Origin: Methylomonas sp. AM2-LC
Lineage (GTDB): Bacteria > Pseudomonadota > Gammaproteobacteria > Methylococcales > Methylomonadaceae
Direction: 5' to 3'
Assembly: GCF_039904985.1 (NCBI RefSeq)
Contig: NZ_CP157005.1
Coordinates: 2,991,001 to 3,055,000 of the forward strand
DNA: 64,000 bases
Shown: positions 39,131 to 49,600 of the stretch, piece after piece
Layout: the number at the start of each line of letters is the position of its first letter
Numbering within the stretch: the first letter of the stretch is position 1
The notes under the pieces: generated by a model
What the model was told of the DNA's origin: nothing
The model's database searches: none
The model's input: only the letters and a program-made list of their open reading frames with translations
Position numbers and translations under genes: made by a program

Positions 39131-39435
39131 GGCAACGTTTACTAACATGCTAACTTAGGCGTCATTAGCGAATCATAACGCGCAGAACATGGTAAGCCCG
39201 CCTAATAGGATGCAGCCAAACGCAGAGAGGCGCATCCTATTACCCACGTTATCTAATTAACCTTGGTTAAAAACTGAGCTTTATTGTTAATAAAAGTGAA
39301 TTAAAATAGAATATAGACACTGGTAAATAAGTTTATTTTTAAACAATAGAGCATAGTTGTTTGACTTGCTCTAATGGTATCTATGTAGAATTTTTTATAT
39401 TTAATCTATCAAATTTACAATTAAGGAATAACTGT
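39131..39435. other. Intergenic stretch with the right repeat copy
   Basis: Contains the second 30-base repeat (39207-39236) followed by A+T-rich sequence and an AAGGAA ribosome-binding site for the next gene. Nothing else seen. Confidence 0.4.
39207..39236. repeat. Direct repeat flanking the AIM24-like gene, right copy
   Basis: Near-identical to 37961-37990 (AGGATGCAGCCAAACGCAGA and so on). In this copy the ends extend to TAGGATGC and GCATCCTA, which can pair. Confidence 0.6.
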
Positions 39436-40113
39436 ATGTTTAAACAACTATGCAAACTATTAACACTCACAGCATTACAAATGTTCTGGCTTCCAGCTAC
39501 CTATGCTGATATTGTAAATGGCGACTTTAGTCAAGGTAATTCGGGATTTACCAGTGATTACACTTATGACTTTCCTATTAGAGGACAAACAAAATATTCT
39601 ATTACTTTGGCATCGCAAATCAATGCGCAAACTATTTTGGGAGATTGGCCCTCCATTTCCGCTTTACCAAATGGTCTAGATGGCAATGTGCTTCTTGCGG
39701 ACGGTGCAACTTTTAAAGATTATGCAGTTTGGAAAGAAACAATAACGGTCACTCCATTTACCGACTACAGATTCAGCTTCTATACGGCAGACGTCGATAA
39801 ATCAATATATTCCTCTTTAAATGCAAACATTTCCATTGAATTAAACGGTGCAATCTTGTCAACACTTAATACCACGCAGTCTTGGCAATTGGGGCAAGGT
39901 TTTTTTAATTCTGGTAACCAGACCAGCGTAAACTTAAGTTTGGTCGATGCTAACATATCTGCATCAGGTAACGACTTTGCTATCGCTAATATTAATCTCG
40001 TTGCTGCTCCAGTACCAACTCCAACATCACTTTTACTATTTTTGAGCGGAATCGGAATAATGTTCAACACATCAAAAAGCCGACATATTTTGAGAAAATC
40101 ACTAATAAAGTAA
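39436..40113 (+). CDS. Secreted protein with PEP-CTERM-like sorting tail
   Basis: A 225-residue exported protein. The signal peptide ends near TYA-DIVNG and is followed by a NGDFSQGNSGFTSDYTY lead typical of carbohydrate-binding-like PEP-CTERM proteins. The C-terminus reads VPTPTSLLLFLSGIGIMF then basic residues (RHILRK): a Pro-Thr-Pro start, a hydrophobic helix and a basic end, a variant of the PEP-CTERM sorting signal. The middle is Ser/Thr/Asn-rich beta structure. An upstream frame extension lacks a ribosome site; the ATG at 39436 has AAGGAA. Role: a surface or exopolysaccharide-linked protein, function unknown. Confidence 0.68.
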   Translation: MFKQLCKLLTLTALQMFWLPATYADIVNGDFSQGNSGFTSDYTYDFPIRGQTKYSITLASQINAQTILGDWPSISALPNGLDGNVLLADGATFKDYAVWKETITVTPFTDYRFSFYTADVDKSIYSSLNANISIELNGAILSTLNTTQSWQLGQGFFNSGNQTSVNLSLVDANISASGNDFAIANINLVAAPVPTPTSLLLFLSGIGIMFNTSKSRHILRKSLIK

Positions 40114-40146
40114 TAACACGCATAGTCAATAGAGAAACACTTCCAC

Positions 40147-40172
40147 CCTCGGTTACGCTCCACTAACCGAGG
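40147..40172. terminator. Hairpin between convergent genes
   Basis: CCTCGGTTA pairs exactly with TAACCGAGG across an eight-base loop, between the ends of the PEP-CTERM-like gene and the ABC permease. It could terminate both. T-runs are weak. Confidence 0.45.
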
Positions 40173-40191
40173 CTACCCCCCAATCATCACC

Positions 40192-40953
40192 TCAATTTCT
40201 AATCTTATACCCCGTCTTAAACACCCACCATACAAAAATCAGGCAGAGGATGAGAAAGCCAAAAGTTATGCCAATACTCATACCAATATGCACATCGGCC
40301 ACACCATAAAAACTCCAGCGAAAACAGCTGATTAAGTACACCACAGGATTAAACAGGCTAATGGTCTGCCACAAAGGTGGCAACATATTGATCGAGTAGA
40401 ACGCGCCACCCAGGAAAGTAAGTGGCGTGATGACCAACATAGGAATGACTTGCAATTTCTGAAAACTATCTGCCCATAGCCCAATAATAAAACCAAATAG
40501 ACTGAAGGTAATAGAAGTCAGTAACAGAAAAGCGATCATCCAGCCTGGATGGGCAATCTGGTACGGTACGAAAATGCGGGCGGTGCCTAGTATAAGTAGC
40601 CCCAATATAACCGATTTGGTTGCTGCCGCCCCAACATAGCCCAGCAGTATTTCCACCCACGACACGGGTGCAGAGAGCAACTCATAAATGGTACCCGACC
40701 ACTTAGGCATGTAAATACCAAAAGAAGCATTGGATATGCTCTCACTTAGTAAATTTAGCATCACCAACCCAGGGATGATAAAAGCGCCGTAATCGACGTT
40801 ATCAATCTCGCCCATACGCGAACCAATGGCTTTGCCAAACACAATAAAGTATAAAGAGGTGGTTAGCACCGGTGCGGCGATGCTTTCCCATAGTGTGCGA
40901 AAAGTACGCTCCATTTCAAAATGGTAAATAGCACGAATGCCATAGATGTTCAT
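40192..40953 (-). CDS. ABC-2 type transport permease
   Basis: Integral-membrane half of an ABC exporter of the DrrB/NodJ/YadH type. It has six hydrophobic segments, for example [19 protein letters not shown] and [20 protein letters not shown]. The motif [20 protein letters not shown] and the end [15 protein letters not shown] are characteristic of the ABC-2 family. The start overlaps the ATPase stop by four bases, so the two form one exporter. The substrate (drug, lipid or polysaccharide) is not evident. Confidence 0.87.
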   Translation of the reverse strand: MNIYGIRAIYHFEMERTFRTLWESIAAPVLTTSLYFIVFGKAIGSRMGEIDNVDYGAFIIPGLVMLNLLSESISNASFGIYMPKWSGTIYELLSAPVSWVEILLGYVGAAATKSVILGLLILGTARIFVPYQIAHPGWMIAFLLLTSITFSLFGFIIGLWADSFQKLQVIPMLVITPLTFLGGAFYSINMLPPLWQTISLFNPVVYLISCFRWSFYGVADVHIGMSIGITFGFLILCLIFVWWVFKTGYKIRN

Positions 40954-41927
40954 GCCTGTACCTGCTTAGGTTGATGCACCAAACTGACGAAAATATCCTC
41001 CAGAGAGCTTTCTCTTGAGCGCAAATCTTTAAATTCAATATGATGTTCACCCAGGATTTGCAGCAGCTCGGCAATACCATTTTCTTCTTCGTGGGTGTCA
41101 AAATCATACACCAGGGCGTTTCCGTACTCGGCCAGTGTCAACGGCCAAGCGCTCAGCGCTACCGGAATATGAGTCATGGGCTGTCGCAATGTTAAGGTCA
41201 ACTGCTTTTTGCCGAATTTGCGCATCAGCACTTCTTTGTTTTCTACCACTATCAATTCACCGTTGCTGATAACGCCAATACGGTCTGCCATGTCTTCAGC
41301 TTCTTCAATGTAATGTGTGGTTAAAATAATGGTAGTGCCCTGTGCACGCAGCTCGCGCACCATGCGCCACATGTCGTGACGTAATTCCACATCCACACCC
41401 GCACTTGGCTCATCCAGAAACAATATGGCTGGCTCATGCGCAAGCGCTTTGGCAATCAGCACGCGGCGTTTCATACCGCCAGAGAGCGTCATAATTTTAG
41501 CGTTGCGCTTATCCCATAGCGACAAATCGCGCAGTATTTTTTCCAGGTAAGTAGGGTTGGGAGCCTTACCGAACAATCCACGACTAAATTTTAGGGTGGC
41601 CAATACCGATTCAAAGGCATCGGTTTGCAATTCCTGAGGCACCAGCCCGATGCTTGAGCGCGCCGCACGGTAATTTCGCACAGTGTCAAAACCATCGGCG
41701 ATGATACTGCCCGATGTAGGGCTGACTATGCCGCAAATAATGCTGATCAGTGTGGTTTTACCCGCCCCATTCGGCCCGAGTAATGCAAATATCTCGCCAC
41801 GTTTTATGTGAAGATTAATGTTTTTGAGCGCTCGAAAACCGCTGGCATAGGTCTTGTTAATGCCGTTTACAGAAATGATGGGAGCGGTATTGTCGGTTGT
41901 CATTGCCAATATAGGCATTGTATTCAT
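40950..41927 (-). CDS. ABC-2 type transporter ATPase
   Basis: ATP-binding subunit for the permease that follows it. Walker A is GPNGAGKTT, the signature is LSGGMKRR, Walker B is [12 protein letters not shown] and the switch His lies in TTHYIEEAE. The last about 90 residues form a small C-terminal domain of the DUF4162 type. The N-terminus is Met-rich (three ATG within nine codons), so the exact start is uncertain; the 41927 ATG gives the longest form. It belongs to the DrrA/NodI group by pattern. Confidence 0.88.
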   Translation of the reverse strand: MNTMPILAMTTDNTAPIISVNGINKTYASGFRALKNINLHIKRGEIFALLGPNGAGKTTLISIICGIVSPTSGSIIADGFDTVRNYRAARSSIGLVPQELQTDAFESVLATLKFSRGLFGKAPNPTYLEKILRDLSLWDKRNAKIMTLSGGMKRRVLIAKALAHEPAILFLDEPSAGVDVELRHDMWRMVRELRAQGTTIILTTHYIEEAEDMADRIGVISNGELIVVENKEVLMRKFGKKQLTLTLRQPMTHIPVALSAWPLTLAEYGNALVYDFDTHEEENGIAELLQILGEHHIEFKDLRSRESSLEDIFVSLVHQPKQVQA

Positions 41928-42109
41928 GGGCGAATGCCCCTTGTGTTTAAAAGTATTTTAAAAATAAAAACCAACTAATTTCATCAGTTATTATATGCAC
42001 TGCATTATACAACACACATTGCCACTCTCTTGTCTTGTAATGACCTTGCATGACTACAGCAAAACCATTATGTCGCATTTTACTGATAGCGTGTAGAGCG
42101 TTATACGCA

Positions 42110-42916
42110 TTAATTACGTTCTTTTAAAGAACAGCATCGTATTGGGTCCTGTCTATAATAAAGCTGTAATTGCCGATAGACACCTGGAAAATGTTGTTCA
42201 AGTAACGCCGGCGAGGAAAAGAAATACTCGCTAACCACTGCAAAAAACTCAGCTGGATTGGTTGCTGCATACGGATTGATACAGCTATTATTGTGCTCTT
42301 GCACTTGTTGAATCAGTGTTTCATAGGCTGCCGTTAATTCAGCCGTCCATTGCGGAACCGACATATGATAATGCAAGGGCGGACACCCGTTTGCATGACC
42401 ATTTAGCCCATCAAGCTTATGAGCAATCTCGTGAATAATGACATTTCTACCGGTATGGCCTGTCTTTTGATCTTGCACTATATCAGCCCATGACAGTATG
42501 ACGGGGCCGCTAGACCAACATTCACCACTTAAAATGTTTTCCTGATGGTGTAACACGCCGGCACTATCAACAATATCGCGGTTGACTCGAAAAGCATCTG
42601 GATAAACAATAATATCTGTCCAACCTGATAAGCAGTCAAACCCTAATGCAAGTACCGGTAAACACGCTTGACTGGCAATCATCACGCGCATACTGTCGGT
42701 GACTAACAAGTCTTGGACAGCCACTATGTTTTTTTCAACCAAAAACAAACTTGCCAGTTCCCGCAGATGTGCTTTCTCTACGGCAGTTAGCCCCTGAAGT
42801 AGCGGCAAATTTTCTGTACAGTTTAACCAATAGGCGTGCGGAATTGCATGTCGATGCAGGATATAACGTATCCTTGCGCGTTTAAAAAAACTCAACACAA
42901 AACCTAAGCCCGACAA
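42110..42916 (-). CDS. mtfA: Zinc peptidase MtfA (Mlc titration factor)
   Basis: Cytoplasmic aminopeptidase-like protein that in E. coli binds the glucose repressor Mlc and so raises ptsG expression. The gluzincin motif is HEIAHKLDGLNG (His162, Glu163, His166), and the downstream Glu lies in FFAVVSEYFFSSP. Also conserved are LPVLALGFDCLSGWTDIIVYP and YAATNPAEFF. The frame begins with TTG; no better start with a ribosome site is apparent. No Mlc or phosphotransferase gene is near. The family call is firm, the role in this organism inferred. Confidence 0.88.
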   Translation of the reverse strand: MSGLGFVLSFFKRARIRYILHRHAIPHAYWLNCTENLPLLQGLTAVEKAHLRELASLFLVEKNIVAVQDLLVTDSMRVMIASQACLPVLALGFDCLSGWTDIIVYPDAFRVNRDIVDSAGVLHHQENILSGECWSSGPVILSWADIVQDQKTGHTGRNVIIHEIAHKLDGLNGHANGCPPLHYHMSVPQWTAELTAAYETLIQQVQEHNNSCINPYAATNPAEFFAVVSEYFFSSPALLEQHFPGVYRQLQLYYRQDPIRCCSLKERN

Positions 42917-43021
42917 TAATGCCGATCATGTAGATAGTGTTAACGCCATGGCGTTGCAGTTAAAGTCCACTCAAAAGATTTCCATTGATTTTATTGGCTT
43001 TACTATGGCTGACTAGAATGC

Positions 43022-44194
43022 TTATTCAGACACAATACGTTTTTTCATTAAATATTCGGCCAGTATGGGAAACAAAAACACAGAAATCATACCTGCGGAT
43101 ACCAAAACCATACCTCTATCAGGAGCCATAAGACCCGAAGTAACCCCTAATTCGGAAATGATTACAATGATTGGCAGGCCGGTTGCTGAATATAGAGCAA
43201 ACGGTAATATTTCTTCTTTAGTTAAAATAGGCTTGTAAAGCAACACTGGCACCCCTCTTACTATAATCAAAAGTCCTAATAAAATGATAATCTGTAAAGG
43301 AATCAAAGGTGACGACCATAGCGCATGTATATCAAATTTCATTCCGGCGACAATAAAGAAGAAGGGAATTAGAAAACCATAACCAATTGAATCTAGCTTC
43401 TGGCGCAACATCACACCACCTTCGCCTTTTGAAGCCAAGCTGACAACCATACCCGCTGCAAATGCACCAATGACGACATTAAACCCAAAGTTTGCGGCAA
43501 GTACAACCAATAACGCCTGTAAAGCAATACAAATTCTTACGGGTAATTGACCACTGCTTTGCATGGTTTTGGTCAATAAATCGATTACTTTTGAAGAATG
43601 CACATGGGTTGCCATGTAGGCTGACAATAAAGTGATACCGACAAAAACAATGATGAAAAGCGTATTGATAACAGGTGAATGTGCAGGAATAATAAAAAAT
43701 GAAATTGCCAATAATGGGCCTAGCTCACCCATTACCGCAGCAGATACTAGCAACTTTCCAAATGCTGTTTCCAAAATACCTTGATCGCGCAATATAGGAG
43801 CGAGTACCCCGAGTGCAGTAGTTGATAATGCGACAGCAGCTAATAACGGCGTTTTTATAAGCCCCATTGAATTCGCAACCGACATACACAGCAGAGCAAC
43901 AACAAATGAAAGAAACCAACCAGCAACAGCTAATGTTAGTGGCTTACCCCGGATTTCATTAAAATTGATTTCCAAGCCCACCATAAACAGCAAAAACGTT
44001 AAACCCAGTTCGCCCATTGTTCCCACCAAGCCATCGGTGTTGACCAAATCCAGCATTTGAGGGCCAATAAAAATACCTAACAACAATTCAACAACAACGA
44101 CAGGAAGGCGAAAGCGCGTTGAAAGTTGAGATAAAAATGGCGCAAGTGCCGCTGCCAATGCAATTATAAAAAGCTCTATTCGATATGATTCCAT
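43022..44194 (-). CDS. CPA2-family cation/proton antiporter, membrane domain only
   Basis: Monovalent cation:proton antiporter of the CPA2 (KefB/KefC-like) group. About twelve membrane helices show the family stretches VVVELLLGIFIGPQMLD, GLTFLLFMVGLEINF and FGFNVVIGAFAAGMVVSL. The usual C-terminal TrkA-N/RCK nucleotide-binding regulatory domain is absent: the protein stops at 390 residues after the last helix (EYLMKKRIVSE). A strong AGGAGA ribosome site precedes the ATG. Transport of K+ or Na+ is not settled. Confidence 0.84.
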   Translation of the reverse strand: MESYRIELFIIALAAALAPFLSQLSTRFRLPVVVVELLLGIFIGPQMLDLVNTDGLVGTMGELGLTFLLFMVGLEINFNEIRGKPLTLAVAGWFLSFVVALLCMSVANSMGLIKTPLLAAVALSTTALGVLAPILRDQGILETAFGKLLVSAAVMGELGPLLAISFFIIPAHSPVINTLFIIVFVGITLLSAYMATHVHSSKVIDLLTKTMQSSGQLPVRICIALQALLVVLAANFGFNVVIGAFAAGMVVSLASKGEGGVMLRQKLDSIGYGFLIPFFFIVAGMKFDIHALWSSPLIPLQIIILLGLLIIVRGVPVLLYKPILTKEEILPFALYSATGLPIIVIISELGVTSGLMAPDRGMVLVSAGMISVFLFPILAEYLMKKRIVSE

Positions 44195-44508
44195 GACAGT
44201 CTCCTAAGTCGAAATAAAAAATATAAATCAGATGTTTAAATGCATTTCAACAGAACAACTAAAAGCAAGGCTAACTGATTGCAAATTGGTATATGCTAGT
44301 ACACCCATATTGCCCTTACTGCTGAGTGTATAAAAGGGTCACTATAGCACCTAACTTTAAATAGAACCGTACATAACCCCACTTAGGCTTAGGCTCAAGA
44401 AAAACCATCCACTGTCATCATTGTTTAATATTCCTTAATTATTATTATCTGTCGTCTGCTAGCACTGCTGGACAATCAATCAATTATTTAGACGGGGATC
44501 TTAATTTT
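44195..44508. other. Divergent intergenic stretch
   Basis: Spacer between the divergent antiporter and phosphoesterase genes. It should carry both promoters. I found no clear operator, RNA or repeat. Confidence 0.4.
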
Positions 44509-45789
44509 ATGAAAAAAACCGCTGCCTCTTTGAGCTTGCTGGGCTCTTTATTAGTCAATCCAGTATTAGCCGATACCAGCATACCAAAACTGGATCATGT
44601 ATTCGTCATCATGATGGAAAATCATGCCTACGGACAAATTATTGGTAACCCTAATGCACCTTTTATCAATCAGTTAGCATCGTCTGCTAACCTGGCTAAC
44701 AAATATTTTGCTATTGGCCACCCCAGCTTGACCAACTACCTTGAAGTGGTTGGTGGTTCTAACTTTGGCGTGCAAAGCGATCATTACCCCGACTGGCACT
44801 CAACAAGCTGTGTAGCCAACATCGTTTCAGGTCAAACCAATTTCGACAACCCAGCACCTGCCAACGCTAATGTATGCCCAATTCCTGCGGTTATCGGAGC
44901 TGATGCAGCCACCAACGCTACCGACACCATCAATGAAACCCAATCGGGCACCATCAACAATATCGATGGCGTTCTTTCAATACCTGCTTCTCATAAAATT
45001 GTGGGAAAAACTATTGCCGATCAATTGGTTGCAGCAGGCCTTAGCTGGAAAACCTATCAAGAAAGCATTCCTTTAACGGGTGTAGACGGCGTTAACGTCA
45101 GTGACGGCACTTATAGCAACCTGACTGATTTCAGCAGCTTATCGCAAGAAGATCCAGAAGTCACATCTGCGGGTCTGGTTTATCTGTATGCCGTTAAACA
45201 CAATCCCTTTGCCTACTTCAAATCAGTACAAGAAGGTACAAACCCTGCCCTTAGCTTAAAAAAGGTCGCTCCTTTTGATGGCGGAAACGGTTTATATGCT
45301 GATTTAAGCACAGGTCACGTTCCTGCGTTTTCGTTCATTGCCCCAAACCAATGTAATGATCAACATGGTCGTGGCAACGCTGGCCCATTCTGCAATTACG
45401 ATCCAAGCTCAACAGGTACACAAGTTGGCTTAAACCCAGCGTTAATTCAACAAGGTGATAACACAGTAGCCAAAATTGTAACCGCCATTAAAAAATCACC
45501 CGCCTGGGACGATGGCCACAATGCTATCGTCGTCATGTGGGATGAAAATGACTATAGCGATGCACCTAATATCAATCAGGTTGCTGTAATTGTCGATACC
45601 AACTACGGTAATCACGGTGTCACCAGCAGCAAATATTACAACCACTTTTCATTGTTAAAAACATTGGATGTGGGCTTCGGTTTACCCTGTTTGAATCACG
45701 CTTGTGACGCAAATGTAGATGTAATGACCGATTTGTTTGGCAAATCGTCACACCACAAAGACGGACACTCAGATTACGACAGCCATTAA
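44509..45789 (+). CDS. Secreted phosphoesterase-family protein (acid phosphatase-like)
   Basis: Exported enzyme of the phosphoesterase family (PF04185, which includes acid phosphatases and phospholipase C). The signal peptide is cut near VLA-DTS. The metal-site start is HVFVIMMENHAYGQIIG, followed by a nucleophile region around HPSLTNYLEVVGGSNFG. Later metal ligands fit in VVMWDENDYSD and YGNHG. The C-terminus is His-rich (SSHHKDGHSDYDSH), which could bind metal. It has its own strong terminator. A soluble periplasmic or extracellular phosphatase is likely; the phosphate ester is unknown. Confidence 0.82.
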   Translation: MKKTAASLSLLGSLLVNPVLADTSIPKLDHVFVIMMENHAYGQIIGNPNAPFINQLASSANLANKYFAIGHPSLTNYLEVVGGSNFGVQSDHYPDWHSTSCVANIVSGQTNFDNPAPANANVCPIPAVIGADAATNATDTINETQSGTINNIDGVLSIPASHKIVGKTIADQLVAAGLSWKTYQESIPLTGVDGVNVSDGTYSNLTDFSSLSQEDPEVTSAGLVYLYAVKHNPFAYFKSVQEGTNPALSLKKVAPFDGGNGLYADLSTGHVPAFSFIAPNQCNDQHGRGNAGPFCNYDPSSTGTQVGLNPALIQQGDNTVAKIVTAIKKSPAWDDGHNAIVVMWDENDYSDAPNINQVAVIVDTNYGNHGVTSSKYYNHFSLLKTLDVGFGLPCLNHACDANVDVMTDLFGKSSHHKDGHSDYDSH

Positions 45790-45820
45790 TCAATGCGCGT
45801 ATAGCGGCTAGTCATTATTA

Positions 45821-45847
45821 AAAGGGGGCGTTATGCCCCCTTTTTTT
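45821..45847 (+). terminator. Rho-independent terminator
   Basis: GGGGGC pairs with GCCCCC across GTTAT-like loop bases and is followed by seven T's, right after the phosphoesterase gene. The G+C-rich stem and T-run are textbook. Confidence 0.85.
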
Positions 45848-46127
45848 ATGTGCATACTCTTGGCCGTTAAAAAACAGTATTACCTCAGCAATTAAGAATG
45901 TTAATATTATAAAAGTACTTAACACAATTAATAGCGTAGTGTTATGCGTGTGGTAACTAGAATGTTAATGACAATCGGTATACCTACTGGCAAAATTCCC
46001 ATTAGCAATTGTGTAATGCGGCGCATCATTAAACACCCACAGGCTGCAAAACACAGTATCGATGCATATCAGATTAGCGCATTTATTCGTGTCATTAAGC
46101 ATCACTAAAACTGACAGCGAGACTCCT

Positions 46128-46511
46128 ATGAAACAGCTATGTATTTTAGTATTACTGTGTTTTTCCGGCCTAAGCCAGGCGGAAGTATTCAAGTGTACGG
46201 AGCCCTCAGGTAAAATTATTTATCAGGCCTCGCCATGTACTGGCAATGAAAAAAGTAAAGAACTGGATATTAAAGCCGATCCAAAAACCGACGCAGAAGC
46301 GAAACAAAAGTTTGATGCCCTGCAAGCTGAACGTGCCGTACAAATTCGACTGAAGAACCAAGCCAATCAAGATGCTGCACGACAAACACAGCAGTATCAA
46401 AATCAAAATTTAGACGAAGAACTACGCAACGCCGCAGCACAACATCAACAGGCAATTGAGCAGGAAAAAGAAGCAGAGCGTATTCGCTTGTATAACCGAT
46501 TGTTATTTTAA
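46128..46511 (+). CDS. DUF4124-containing exported protein
   Basis: A 127-residue periplasmic protein. Signal peptide MKQLCILVLLCFSGLSQA, then the DUF4124 core EVFKCTEPSGKIIYQASPC. Its two Cys and the YxxSPC layout are typical. The rest is a charged Gln/Glu/Ala coiled-coil-like tail. The frame can be extended upstream to 46062, but this would hide the signal, so I use the ATG at 46128. The function of this widespread domain is not known. Confidence 0.75.
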   Translation: MKQLCILVLLCFSGLSQAEVFKCTEPSGKIIYQASPCTGNEKSKELDIKADPKTDAEAKQKFDALQAERAVQIRLKNQANQDAARQTQQYQNQNLDEELRNAAAQHQQAIEQEKEAERIRLYNRLLF

Positions 46512-46580
46512 AACGGATTGATAGCGTTTTTTGATGAGGGCCTTAAGCGGGATTGCACAATCTTTCATTTTACGCTTAGG

Positions 46581-46614
46581 CGTAGGGTGTGGTGAGTTTA
46601 CGAACCGCACCCAT
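46581..46614. repeat. Dispersed repeat, copy 2
   Basis: CGTAGGGTGTGGTGAG, then CGAACCGCACCCATT: the reverse-orientation form of the repeat at 21721. It lies between the DUF4124 gene and the hybrid kinase. Confidence 0.55.
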
Positions 46615-46683
46615 TAGAAACAATGAGCTTCACGCATGTTTTAGTTTATAGATACAATAACTCTCGTTATTACAGCTTAACAG

Positions 46684-49600
46684 CTAAGAAACTACAGGTT
46701 TAGAAATAGAACTTGATAAGTTTTCAAGCAACTGCACATAATGGCCCAACGCCTTTTTGATAGCAACAATATCAAAACAATCTATGTATTGTTGTAATTC
46801 AGTGGCATAGTCAACCACCACTTTTAGCGCATACTGATTACCTATCGCTAATACGGCATCAGCAAATTGACTAATTTCGGACATATTGTTGTTTCTTGAA
46901 ATTAAATGACACATGTTAGTCAACGCTTCCAGCTCAAGCAATGCTGTAGGTAAAACTTGCAATTCTGCTTGGCTAAACACAGGCGTTTGCAGTGTGGGTT
47001 CTTGATTTTCGATAAGCTCATACGGTAAAAAACGCATAAGTTCGGCGACTAAATCGGCTTTTAATACCGGCTTGCGTAAATAACCATCAAAATTTTCGCT
47101 TTTGGTGCGCTCATATTCATCCTGCATGACCGAGGCCGTTAAGGCCAAAATTGGCACACTTGAAAAAGATTTAATCACTTTCGATGCTTGATATCCATCC
47201 ATAACCGGCATGCGAATATCCATTAACACCAGATCAATTTTTTCGGTCTGCATTTTATCAATGGCTTGCTGACCATTTTCTGCCTCAATAAGCGTTAATT
47301 CCGTTTCAGCAAAGCATTCTCTAAGCAATCCGCGATTATCTTCAATATCATCAACCACTAATAGGGTTGCGGCATAAAATCTTACCGGGGTCATTATTTC
47401 AGGAACATCAGCTTCAACGGCCAGCGAGGCAATGGCCACATCCTTTAAACAAAGGGTAAATGTAGAACCTATCCCAGGAGCACTGCGCAATGAAATCTCC
47501 CCACCCATCATTTCTGTTAATCGCTTGCTAATGGCTAACCCCAAACCAGTACCACCATACTTACGTACATCTTGACCTTCCAATTGCTCAAATTCGTTGA
47601 AAATCAAAGTTTGTTGATCTAAGGGAATACCAATACCGGTATCCTCTACATCTATATATAAATCCAGTTTACTGCCAATCGGATCTTCATTGGCTGTTCT
47701 AGCTTTTAAACAAATATGCCCTTGCTCAGTAAATTTAACTGCATTACCAATTAGATTAAACAGAATTTGCCGTAAGCGGGTAGCATCCAGTATCAAGTTT
47801 TCTGGAATTTTTGGATCAATTTCAAGAATAAAATCCAAGTTTCTTTCCCGAATTTTCATCATATAAATTTGCCCTAATTCGCTAAATAAATGATGCGGAT
47901 TACAGGTTTTTTTATCAATACGCAGCTTCCCTGCTTCAATTTTGGATAAATCTAAAATATCGTTTATTAACAACAATAAGGTATGTCCAGCGTTCTGTAT
48001 GGTTTTAACAAACGATTTAAGGCGACCGTCTTTTACCTGTTCATTCAGCAAATCGGTAAAACCAATAATGGCATTTAACGGCGTACGAATCTCATGACTC
48101 ATGTTAGCAAGAAACTGCGATTTAGCCTGATTGGCATTTTCAGCCTGTAATTTTGCATTCTTCAAGGCGGTTTCTGTTTTTTTACGTTGCGTAATATCCT
48201 GATTGACCCCTGTAATTTTAAGGCATCTATTTTCTCTTTCTACACTACAGGCACCATTGTAAATGGTGCGGATTTTGCCATCACTGCGAATAATTCGATA
48301 TTCGATATGCTCTTCTCCTTGCGTGGATTTAAGCTTGTCAATAAATTGATGAACAATAGGAAGATCATCCCAATGCACAAAGCTCAGCCATTCCTCATAG
48401 GTAGGTTGTGTTTTAGAGCTAATCCCATAGATTTCAAACATTTTATCGTCAAACAGAATTTGCGGAGGCTCGGTCAATTTCAATTCCCATACGCCAAGTG
48501 ATGCCACCTTAGTAGCTAAGGCAAAGCGTTGATGTAAAGATCTGACTTGTTTCTCACTCTTTTTTCGACGTTTAATTTCATGCACGAGACGACGGTTTCT
48601 GTAAAAAATCACCAATAAAATAAACAAAAACACGCCGATTACTTTAGCCAGCAACCAATAATCGGTTTTAGTGGCAAAACGCTCATTTCCCCAATGATCG
48701 CTGATGCGTTGTTTTTCCATTTGAGGAATAGATGCCAAAGCCCTATCCAGCATAGGCACTAACATGGCGGCATATTCTTTACGCACACCCAGACCCACTT
48801 GGGTGGTAAACTCGGTTTTACCCACAATTCTGACATTATTGATACTTTGACTGCTGATGGTGTAACTGGCTTGTGCCAAAGTACACAGAAGCGCATCAAC
48901 TTCCCCAGTTGAAACAGCCGTCAAACCTTCTTGAACATTATTCGCTTCAAAAAAGTGAATAGAGGGATACGCATTGATGATAGCGGGTGATCCGCCATAA
49001 TCTTTAAGTATAGCCAAACGTTGTTGTTTAATTTGATTAATACTGTCAACATAGTTGGCAGAATCACGCATGACAATGACCACAGGGCTGGATAAATAAG
49101 CCTGTGTAAACGTCATTTGATCGCGCAGATTAGAATCTATTTCTTCAGAAATTACATCCACCGCACCCTGTCTGGCTTTTTCGACCGATTCGCGCCAGGA
49201 TCGACTCGGTTCAACTTCGAATTTAATGTTTAACTTTTGTTCTAAAACATGTAAATACTCTGACACTATACCAATATATTGTCCTTTACTATCGAACGCT
49301 TCATAAGGTAGCCAGTTTGGATCGCCGGTAAAGCGCAAGGTTGGATGTTGCCGCAGCCACGCTTTTTCTTCCTCAGATAACGACACAGCGCCCTGATTGG
49401 TTTGATTTGTTAGCGCATAAAAAAAACCATCATCCACCACTTTATTATCTGTAAACCCCAAACGCTGATAATCCTCTGCCACTAATCGATACCGCGCCGG
49501 ATCAACGGAGCCAAGTGCAACCAGATCAGGAATAATCATCTGTCGCGTGGCATCGGCTTCGTATTGTAAAAAGGCGGTAGACAGATTGGGATTATATTTT

